From NCBI GenBank assembly GCA_964473895.1, contig CAYYRE010000036.1, positions 1 to 21,474 of the forward strand: 21,474 bases of DNA. The letters are read 5' to 3'. Below the pieces are notes generated by a model, which was given only the letters and a program-made list of their open reading frames with translations, did no database searches and was not told the DNA's origin. How positions within the stretch are numbered: position 1 is the first letter of the stretch; each line of letters starts with the position of its first letter. The DNA is from Sulfidibacterium sp964473895. Its GTDB lineage: Bacteria > Bacteroidota > Bacteroidia > Bacteroidales > F082. Position numbers and translations under genes: made by a program. Positions 14,901-21,474 of the stretch are shown here, one piece after another.

Positions 14901-17444
14901 ATGGAAAGTGTTCATGAAGGAGAAAGAATTGTTAAGGTAAACATTGAAAACCAAATGAAAGCGGCATACATCGACTATTCCATGTCGGTGATTGTTGCAC
15001 GGGCCTTGCCCGATGTGCGGGATGGAATGAAACCGGTGCACCGTCGTGTTCTATTTGGCATGTACGAACTGGGCGTCTTTTCCAACAGGCCGTATAAAAA
15101 ATCGGCGAGGATTGTGGGGGAGGTGCTCGGTAAATTTCACCCGCATGGTGACAGTTCGGTTTACGATACCATGGTACGTATGGCCCAGGAGTGGTCGTTG
15201 CGTTATCCTTTGGTGGATGGACAGGGAAACTTCGGCTCCATTGATGGCGACAGTCCTGCAGCCATGCGTTATACCGAGGCGCGCTTGTCGAAAATTGCTG
15301 AAGAAATGCTGACCGACCTTGATAAGGAAACGGTAGACCATCAGCTCAACTTTGATGATACGATATACGAACCCACTGTTCTCCCGGCTTTGATTCCCAA
15401 CCTTTTGGTTAATGGTGCCAGTGGTATTGCCGTAGGAATGGCCACCAATATGGCCCCTCATAACCTTTCGGAGATTGTGGATGGGATTATTGCCTATATT
15501 GATGATAATGACATTTCGGTCAGTGAGTTGATGAATTATATTAAAGCACCTGATTTTCCCACCGGTGGGATCATTTATGGGTACGAAGGAGTGAAAAGCG
15601 CCTTTGAAACAGGCCATGGCCGCATTGTTATCCGTGGAAAAGTAACCATTGAAGAAACCCCTTCGGGAAGGGAACGGATTATTGTTACCGAATTACCCTA
15701 TCAGGTGAACAAAGCCGATATGATTAAAAAAACGGCTGACCTGGTGAATGAGAAGAAAATCGAAGGCATTGCCGATATCAATGACGAATCGGACCGCAAC
15801 GGCATGCGGATCGTTTACGACCTGAAAAAGGATGCCATGGCCAGCATTGTCATTAACAAGCTGTACAAAATGACCGCTTTGCAAAGTTCGTTCAGTGTGA
15901 ACAACATTGCTTTGGTAAACGGCCGTCCCGAATCGTTGAATCTGAAAGGGTTGATTAAACACTATGTGAATCACCGGCATGATGTGGTGGTGCGTCGTAC
16001 GCAGTATAACCTGAGGGAAGCGGAGAAAAAAGCCCATATCCTGGAAGGGTTGATCATTGCTTTGGATAATATTGACGAGGTGATCGCTTTGATCAGAGGG
16101 TCAAAAACACCGGATGAAGCCAAAAAAGGATTGATCGAACGGTTTTCGTTGTCCGAAATCCAGGCAAAAGCTATTTTGGACATGCGGCTGCAAAAACTGA
16201 CCGGACTCGAAAGAGACAAACTGAAAGCCGACTATGAAGATTTGATGAAGCTCATCGGAGAGCTGAAAGAAATTTTGGCCGATGTGCACCGCAGGATGGA
16301 AATTATTAAAGAAGAACTACGGCGGATCAAAGAAAAGTATGGTGATGAAAGACGGTCTGAAATTGTTTATACGGCCGAAGACATCCGTATGGAGGATGTC
16401 ATTCCCGATGAGCCGGTGGTGATTACCATTTCGCATTTGGGTTATATCAAACGTACCCCGTTGACCGAATACCGGGTACAGGCAAGGGGGGGGCGCGGCT
16501 CACGCGGCAGCACCACCCGCGACGAAGATTTCCTTGAACATCTTTTTGTAGCCACCAACCACAATTATATGCTGTTCTTTACGGAACAGGGTAAAGTGTA
16601 CTGGCTCAGGGTTTTCGAAATTCCCGAAGGGTCCAAAACATCCAAAGGAAGAGCCATCCAGAACATTATCCAGCTGAGTCCCGATGATTCGGTAAAAGCA
16701 TATATTAATGTGAAAAACCTGAAGGACGAAGAATACATTAACAATAACTTCATTATTCTCGCTACCAAACACGGCACCATCAAAAAGACTTCATTGGAAG
16801 CTTATTCGCGTCCGCGAAGCACGGGCATTAATGCCATAACCATTCACGAAGGGGATGAGCTACTGGCCGCCCGGCTGACCAACGGCAACAGTGAAGTGCT
16901 GCTGGCATTAAAATCAGGAAGAGCCATCCGTTTTAACGAAAGCACCGTGCGTGCCATGGGACGGACGGCTGCCGGTGTTCGGGGGATCAAACTGGCTTCC
17001 GAAGAGGATGAAGTTGTCGGTATGATTTGTGTTGAAGATGATTCGTATGATATTTTGGTTGTCTCCGAAAAAGGCTATGGAAAGCGTTCTAAATTAGATG
17101 ATTACCGTGTAACCAACCGTGGGGGGAAAGGTGTCAAAACCATCAATATTACAGAAAAAACAGGGCAGTTGATCGCCATTAAAAATGTAAAAGATGAAGA
17201 TGACCTCATGATTATCAACAAATCGGGGATTGCCATTCGTATCCCTGTTTCGAGTCTGCGTGTTATGGGACGGGCCACACAAGGGGTTAAACTCATTAAT
17301 TTGAAAGATGATGATGAGATCGCCGCTGTGGCCAAGGTAGAAGTTTTTGAAGTTCCCGGCAATGGGGAAGAAGCGGAAGAGGAAAAAGGGGAACAACCCG
17401 ATGGGAATCCTTTGGACGAAGACAATACCAAGATGGAAAGTTAA
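14901..17444 (+). CDS. gyrA: DNA gyrase subunit A
   Basis: GyrA forms the A2B2 gyrase that introduces negative supercoils using ATP hydrolysed by GyrB. The 847-residue length is usual. The N-terminal breakage-reunion domain has DYSMSVIVARALPDVRDG, the quinolone region HPHGDSSVYDTMVRMAQ and catalytic Y124 in AAMRYTEARL. S85 and D89 match E. coli Ser83 and Asp87, the quinolone-susceptible state. A coiled-coil segment leads to the C-terminal pinwheel, which starts with a GyrA box QARGGRG at 527-533 (E. coli QRRGGKG), so it is gyrase rather than ParC. The tail (about 816-847) is Glu/Asp rich. A run of eight G at 16486-16493 falls in the GyrA-box codons. It diverges from clpC and is followed 81 nt later by the TPR gene. 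Confidence 0.98.
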   Translation: MESVHEGERIVKVNIENQMKAAYIDYSMSVIVARALPDVRDGMKPVHRRVLFGMYELGVFSNRPYKKSARIVGEVLGKFHPHGDSSVYDTMVRMAQEWSLRYPLVDGQGNFGSIDGDSPAAMRYTEARLSKIAEEMLTDLDKETVDHQLNFDDTIYEPTVLPALIPNLLVNGASGIAVGMATNMAPHNLSEIVDGIIAYIDDNDISVSELMNYIKAPDFPTGGIIYGYEGVKSAFETGHGRIVIRGKVTIEETPSGRERIIVTELPYQVNKADMIKKTADLVNEKKIEGIADINDESDRNGMRIVYDLKKDAMASIVINKLYKMTALQSSFSVNNIALVNGRPESLNLKGLIKHYVNHRHDVVVRRTQYNLREAEKKAHILEGLIIALDNIDEVIALIRGSKTPDEAKKGLIERFSLSEIQAKAILDMRLQKLTGLERDKLKADYEDLMKLIGELKEILADVHRRMEIIKEELRRIKEKYGDERRSEIVYTAEDIRMEDVIPDEPVVITISHLGYIKRTPLTEYRVQARGGRGSRGSTTRDEDFLEHLFVATNHNYMLFFTEQGKVYWLRVFEIPEGSKTSKGRAIQNIIQLSPDDSVKAYINVKNLKDEEYINNNFIILATKHGTIKKTSLEAYSRPRSTGINAITIHEGDELLAARLTNGNSEVLLALKSGRAIRFNESTVRAMGRTAAGVRGIKLASEEDEVVGMICVEDDSYDILVVSEKGYGKRSKLDDYRVTNRGGKGVKTINITEKTGQLIAIKNVKDEDDLMIINKSGIAIRIPVSSLRVMGRATQGVKLINLKDDDEIAAVAKVEVFEVPGNGEEAEEEKGEQPDGNPLDEDNTKMES

Positions 17445-17495
17445 TTTAGAGAGACAATAAATAAATTTAAAAACCGGTATAATAATTGTAAATTA

Positions 17496-17503
17496 TATCT
17501 TTG
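17496..17503 (+). promoter_or_regulatory. Candidate -7 box for the TPR gene
   Basis: TATCTTTG followed by CA is a textbook Bacteroidota -7 box, 22 nt before the ATG at 17526. It lies in the 81-nt space after gyrA, so the TPR gene can be expressed on its own. Confidence 0.6.
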
Positions 17504-17525
17504 CACCCACAAAAATGTAATTCAT

Positions 17526-18674
17526 ATGAAAAAATTAATGCTATCTGTTATGCTGAGTCTGTTGTTTGTGACAGCAGGTTTTGCACAAAAAAGTAACCGT
17601 ACCAGCGCTTACATGTATAAGGAAAAAGGACAGCTGGAAAAAGCGAAAGAAGCTATTGATAAAGCGGTGAAACATCCCAAAACAATGAATGACCCCAAAA
17701 CCTGGCTCTATTACGGTGAAATTTATTACGGTATTGCCAGCTCGCCGCTGCCGCAGTTTCAAAAACTGGACAGTACCGCCGCCACCAAAGCTTTCGAGGC
17801 TTTGAAAAAGGCAAAATCACTGGATGCCAAAGGGAAAATTAAGAAAGAAGCCAACGAATACATCAAAAAATTGGCGACCGTGTTTTATGCCAAAGGCGCC
17901 CAGGTATTCAAACAGCAGAATTATAAAAAGGCGATTTCCTATTTTAAGGATGCCTTTGAGGTATCCAAGGAATTGGGTTCCTTTGATACGACGGCTGCCT
18001 TTAACATTGGTATTACCGGCGTGTTGGGTAAAGAGCCCCAGGTGGCTGCCGAATACCTGAAAAAGTGTGTCGATGTTAAATTCAATGATCCGAAGATTTT
18101 TATCTATTATAACCGTGCTTTGCAACAACTGGGCGATACGGCCGGTGCAGAGGCCGCCATTCAGGAAGGCAGAAAACGTTTTCCGCAAAATCTGAGTCTT
18201 TTGTTGGAACAGGCACAATTGTACCTCGAAAAAGGAGAGGCCAGTGAGTTGATCAAAAGCCTGAAAGAAGCCATCGCCAAAAAACCGGATAATCCGTCCA
18301 ATGCCAACTTTAATTTCCTGATTGGTAAAAGCTATGACGATATGGGCAAAACCGATAGTGCCGAAATGTATTATAAAGCGGCCATTAAGGTAAATCCCAA
18401 ATTTTTTGAAGCCTATTATAACATTGGTGCCATATATGTGAACAAGGCGGCAAAAATTCAAAAAGAGGCCAATGATTTGCCACTCAGTGAAAATAAAAAA
18501 TATGAAGCGCTGGAAAAAGAGGCCAATGCCAATTTGAAAAAATCTATTCCATGGCTGGAAAAAGCATTGGCGTTAAATCCCAATGATCAACCGACCATTA
18601 AAGGACTCAAAGAGGCCTATGCCCGTTTAAAAATGAACGACAAATTGAAAGAACTGATGAGTAATCATAAATAA
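17526..18674 (+). CDS. Secreted tetratricopeptide-repeat protein
   Basis: The 382-residue protein has a signal peptide (MKKLMLSVMLSLLFVTAGFA, cleavage after residue 20) and then a chain of helical TPR-like repeats. Examples are GQLEKAKEAIDKAVKHP, VFKQQNYKKAISYFKDAFEV, GDTAGAEAAIQEGRKRFP, GKTDSAEMYYKAAIKVNPKF and SIPWLEKALALNPND. No catalytic motif or lipobox is seen, so it is probably a periplasmic scaffold for protein contacts. A TPR gene after gyrA is common in Bacteroidota as far as I recall. It has its own -7 box and ends at a hairpin terminator just past its stop. Partner and role are unknown. Confidence 0.88.
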   Translation: MKKLMLSVMLSLLFVTAGFAQKSNRTSAYMYKEKGQLEKAKEAIDKAVKHPKTMNDPKTWLYYGEIYYGIASSPLPQFQKLDSTAATKAFEALKKAKSLDAKGKIKKEANEYIKKLATVFYAKGAQVFKQQNYKKAISYFKDAFEVSKELGSFDTTAAFNIGITGVLGKEPQVAAEYLKKCVDVKFNDPKIFIYYNRALQQLGDTAGAEAAIQEGRKRFPQNLSLLLEQAQLYLEKGEASELIKSLKEAIAKKPDNPSNANFNFLIGKSYDDMGKTDSAEMYYKAAIKVNPKFFEAYYNIGAIYVNKAAKIQKEANDLPLSENKKYEALEKEANANLKKSIPWLEKALALNPNDQPTIKGLKEAYARLKMNDKLKELMSNHK

Positions 18675-18685
18675 ACGTATAGAAT

Positions 18686-18717
18686 ATAAAGAGGGGAAAG
18701 ATTTTTTCCCTCTTTAT
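18686..18717 (+). terminator. Rho-independent terminator after the TPR gene
   Basis: AAAGAGGG (18688-18695) pairs with CCCTCTTT (18708-18715). The stem extends outward by two A-T pairs and inward through a G-T pair and three A-T pairs to a GATT loop. T-rich sequence follows (18717-18721). It starts 11 nt after the TPR stop. Confidence 0.88.
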
Positions 18718-18737
18718 TTTTAAAAATACTATTTAAC

Positions 18738-18751
18738 ATAATATATATTAT
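18738..18751. repeat. AT-only 14-nt palindrome between convergent genes
   Basis: ATAATATATATTAT is a perfect palindrome between the TPR terminator and the end of the NADH dehydrogenase gene. Because it contains only A and T, it could be chance or a weak cruciform. Confidence 0.4.
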
Positions 18752-18813
18752 AAGACATTTTAGAAAGCTGAAAATTCAAAGCAATGGAGCAAGAAAGACT
18801 TTGCTACTGGTTG

Positions 18814-19991
18814 TTAGCCGGCATCTTTAGGCTTGAAATTACGAATGATCAGCCGGTTACTTTTTTCATAACTGAAATAACTGACTGCCCAGTTAATGCC
18901 TACCAACAATTTGTTCCTAAATCCGCTGATGCTCATAAGGTGGACAACAGACCAAAGCAGCCATGCCAGGTAACCGTGAAAACTAAATTTTCGTAAATCG
19001 GCTACGGCTTTTCTTTTTCCTACTGTAGCCAATGTGCCCTTGTCTTTGTAATGAAAAGGTTTTAATGGTTTCTTTTGAATATCCAGTAATATGTTTTCCC
19101 CGACCTGTTTGCCCATTTGTATGGCAACCTGCGCTACCTGAGGATGTCCACCGGGTGTATTGCCGGACATCGTATAAGCAATATCCCCCATGGCAAAGAC
19201 ATTTTTGCATCCAGTTAACTGAAGGAAACTATTTACTTTTAAACGATGCCCTTTGGTGATAAATTTCCTGTCGATACCTTCCGGAAGATTACCGGACACT
19301 CCTGCAGTCCATATCAGTGTTTTGGCGGTAAGGACATTTCCGGAACGGAAGATCACTTTTTTTCCATCATACCCGGTAACCGATTCGCCTAGCAATACTT
19401 TGACCCCTAATTGTTTAAGGTATTTTAGCGTTTTTACGGAGGCGTTTTCAGACATGGCCTGCAACAGTTTGTCACGGGCTTCGACCAGATAGATTTGCAT
19501 AATGGATGCCGGGTATTCCGGATAATCTTTGGGCAGGATATATTTGCGGAACTCTGCAAGTGCTCCGGCCATTTCCACACCGGCCGGGCCCCCACCCACA
19601 ATGATAAAATTGGTCAATGCTTTTCGTTTACTCTCATCGCAGGTAATGGCCGCCTGTTCCAGGTTCTGCAACATCATATGACGGATGTTTAAAGCATCCC
19701 TGATGCTTTTCATCCCCAGACTGTGTTGCTGTACATTTTTCATACCGAAAAAGTTGGTGGTTGTGCCCGTGGCCAANNNNNNNNNNNNNNNNNNNNNNNN
19801 NNNNNNNNNNNNNNNNNNNNNNNNNNNNNNNNNNNNNNNNNNNNNNNNNNNNNNNNNNNNNNNNNNNNNNNNNNNNTTAAACGGTCTGCAAGAGAAATAC
19901 CCGCAAAACCTCCTCCGATAATTACTACACGTGGCTGTTTGGTTTGCGGAAGACATATTTCCGTTTCCTCTATTTTTTTATCTGTTCCCAT
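18814..19991 (-). CDS. ndh: Type II NADH dehydrogenase (NDH-2), interrupted by an assembly gap
   Basis: NDH-2 passes electrons from NADH to quinone through FAD without pumping ions, bound to the inner face of the membrane. Starting at the ATG at 19991, 38 residues are read before the gap, including the FAD-binding VVIIGGGFAGISLADRL (GxGxxG at 26-31). After the gap 320 residues are read: ATGTTTNFFG, the NADH motif FIIVGGGPAGVEMAGALAEF, VFAMGDIAY (FAD), HPQVAQVAIQMG (quinone-site AQxAxQ) and a C-terminal amphipathic tail typical of the family (LAWLLWSVVHLM). Family members are roughly 420-450 residues, so about 75-85 are missing. The two sides are in different frames across the 100 N. An upstream in-frame TTG at 20000 is possible but less likely. 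Confidence 0.9.
19777..19876. other. Assembly gap of 100 N inside ndh
   Basis: One hundred N replace real sequence. The last codon before the gap begins at 19877 and the first after it at 19776, so the true insert must be 3k+2 nt long for one frame. One hundred does not fit, which shows the N count is a placeholder. Confidence 0.97.
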
Positions 19992-20047
19992 AATTTGCAA
20001 TCCTTATTCGCTTTTTTATGCTCCTCCTAAGAGAGGAAATCCGCTTG

Positions 20048-20055
20048 CAAAGATG
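20048..20055 (-). promoter_or_regulatory. Weak candidate -7 box for ndh
   Basis: On the minus strand this reads CATCTTTG followed by CA, one mismatch from TATCTTTGCA, 56 nt upstream of the ATG at 19991. The rest of the space after argH shows no clear terminator, so read-through from argH is also possible. Confidence 0.3.
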
Positions 20056-20133
20056 GGAACGTTTTGGAAAAGAATCCTTATATAATCCCTTCCTTTTTTT
20101 ATAAATTCTTGTGTCTGGACTTGGCACAAGAAA

Positions 20134-21426
20134 TTATACGGTATCTGAAAATTGTCGAAATTTTTTTCTGATCTCATCATTGCACAGGTTGCCCATACTG
20201 CCTTCGTGGGTATGATGCAGGGTGGTTTCAGGAACATAGCTCCCTTCCATGACTTGTTTCCCCACTTTTTGATAGGCTTCCCGGAAGGAAACGCCGTTAC
20301 GTACCAACTGATTGACTGATTCTACCGTATAAAGGTAACGGTATTTCTCTTCGTCTTTTAAAATATTCTGTTCTATTTCAATGTGTTGCAGCATGAAATC
20401 CGCTACCTGAAGGTTTTCTTTAACTGTATCAATGGCATCCATAATTGGTTGTTTAAGCAGTTGAAAATCACGGTGGTAACCGGAAATAAGGTTGTTCACA
20501 ATCAGGGTGATTTCATTGGGCAGGTTTTGTATCTTATTGCTTTTGGCACGCAAGAGTTCCAGGACATCGGGGTTTTTTTTGTGGGGCATGATGCTGGAAC
20601 CGGTGGTCAATTCGTCGGGGAAACGGACAAAACCGAAATTTCCACACATGAATAAAATGAGGTCGGAAGCCATTTTTGACAAGGTCCCCGAAACAGATGC
20701 CAAAGCATAAGCCAGTGTTTTTTCTGTTCTTCCACGGCTAAGCTGTGCGGCAATGGAATTGTATTTCATGGTATGAAAACCGAGGCTACGGGTGGTTAAA
20801 CGGCGGTCGATGGGAAAACTGCTTCCGTAACCGGCTGCCGAACCCAAAGGATTTTGATCGGCCAGCCTATACGCAGCATTTAGCAGGAGCAGATCGTCCG
20901 CCAGTGTTTCGGCAAAAGCTCCGAACCAAAGGCCGAAAGAGGAAGGCATGGCCACCTGTGTATGGGTATAGCCCGGCATTAAATCGTTTTTGTGTTTTTC
21001 GCTCAGCGAAATCAGTGTTTCAAAGAGTTGTCCCATGAGGTCTTTGATGGTTTTTATTTCCTGTTTGAAATAGAGATGCAAAGCCACAAGTACCTGATCG
21101 TTACGCGAACGGGCCGTGTGTATTTTCTTCCCGGCCTCCCCTATGGCACGTGTCAGCTCGTATTCTATTTTACTGTGCACATCCTCAAAGTCTTCTTCGA
21201 TGGTAAAAGTTCCCTGGGCTATGCTTTTTTGAATCTCTTTCAACCCTTTTTCAATGTCGCGGTACTCTTTATCCGACAGCAATCCGGTTTCGTTCAACAT
21301 TTTGGCATGTGCCAGACTGGCTTGTACATCATAAGGAGCCAGTTTCATATCCAGTATGCGGTCGTTTCCCACCGTATATTGTTCTACCAGCTTATCGGTG
21401 TCATATCCTTTGTCCCAAAGTTTCAT
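20134..21426 (-). CDS. argH: Argininosuccinate lyase
   Basis: ArgH splits argininosuccinate into arginine and fumarate, the last step of arginine synthesis, as a cytoplasmic tetramer. From the ATG at 21426 it has 430 residues. Family motifs are KIHTARSRNDQ (101-111), the catalytic-base region GYTHTQ with H155, and the fumarase/lyase signature GSSIMPHKKNPD (276-287) carrying the mobile-loop serines. The N-terminus MKLWDKG is the form seen in Bacteroidota. An in-frame TTG at 21453 would add nine residues but falls inside a -7 box, so 21426 is preferred. No other arg gene lies in the window. The next gene on the strand is ndh, 142 nt away. Confidence 0.97.
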   Translation of the reverse strand: MKLWDKGYDTDKLVEQYTVGNDRILDMKLAPYDVQASLAHAKMLNETGLLSDKEYRDIEKGLKEIQKSIAQGTFTIEEDFEDVHSKIEYELTRAIGEAGKKIHTARSRNDQVLVALHLYFKQEIKTIKDLMGQLFETLISLSEKHKNDLMPGYTHTQVAMPSSFGLWFGAFAETLADDLLLLNAAYRLADQNPLGSAAGYGSSFPIDRRLTTRSLGFHTMKYNSIAAQLSRGRTEKTLAYALASVSGTLSKMASDLILFMCGNFGFVRFPDELTTGSSIMPHKKNPDVLELLRAKSNKIQNLPNEITLIVNNLISGYHRDFQLLKQPIMDAIDTVKENLQVADFMLQHIEIEQNILKDEEKYRYLYTVESVNQLVRNGVSFREAYQKVGKQVMEGSYVPETTLHHTHEGSMGNLCNDEIRKKFRQFSDTV

Positions 21427-21450
21427 GGTATCTGTTTTAAAGAATTTTTT

Positions 21451-21458
21451 CAAAAATA
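21451..21458 (-). promoter_or_regulatory. argH: Candidate -7 box for argH
   Basis: On the minus strand this reads TATTTTTG, an exact TAnnTTTG match, 24 nt before the ATG at 21426. The window ends before any -33 box or ARG operator could be judged. Confidence 0.45.
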
Positions 21459-21474
21459 TGAATAAACAGGTCGA

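Overview
The window looks like a core chromosomal segment from a member of the Bacteroidota. It was probably recovered as a draft or metagenome assembly, because a 100-N gap interrupts one gene. The phylum is suggested by several independent features. There is a PorV/PorQ-like outer-membrane barrel next to a helix-hairpin-helix/barrel protein. A clpC gene diverges from gyrA, and gyrA is followed by a secreted TPR protein. TAnnTTTG-type -7 promoter boxes lie upstream of many genes, and Shine-Dalgarno sequences are weak apart from the one before gyrA. A free-living relative of Marinilabiliales/Bacteroidales is plausible, but that level of placement is inference.

Layout. Positions 1-2352 (minus strand) hold a two-gene unit for envelope proteins: a PorV/PorQ-like barrel and a partial HHH-plus-barrel protein cut by the window edge. 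Positions 2469-4850 (plus) hold a tightly packed unit: dapD (lysine/diaminopimelate), a family 9 glycosyltransferase (LPS core type) and tsaC (tRNA t6A). Positions 4938-7626 (minus) encode a soluble REC-PAS-PAS-PAS histidine kinase and a single-domain response regulator. Positions 7749-8666 (minus) encode XerD. Positions 8800-11792 hold two convergent acyl-CoA dehydrogenases, one MCAD-like and one VLCAD/ACAD9-like, which share a strong hairpin terminator. Positions 12029-18674 hold clpC (minus), a 304-bp divergent control region, gyrA (plus) and a secreted TPR protein (plus). Positions 18814-21426 (minus) hold argH and then a type II NADH dehydrogenase broken by the assembly gap.

The genes are mostly housekeeping: amino-acid synthesis (dapD, argH), envelope (HHH barrel, PorV-like, GT9), tRNA modification (tsaC), chromosome handling (xerD, gyrA), proteolysis (clpC), fatty-acid oxidation (two dehydrogenases) and respiration (NDH-2). 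I see no CRISPR array, prophage, insertion sequence, tRNA or rRNA. The least understood parts are the HHH-barrel/PorV-like pair, the signalling pair with no visible output domain, and the repeat-rich clpC-gyrA intergenic region. No clearly new defence or mobile system is visible.
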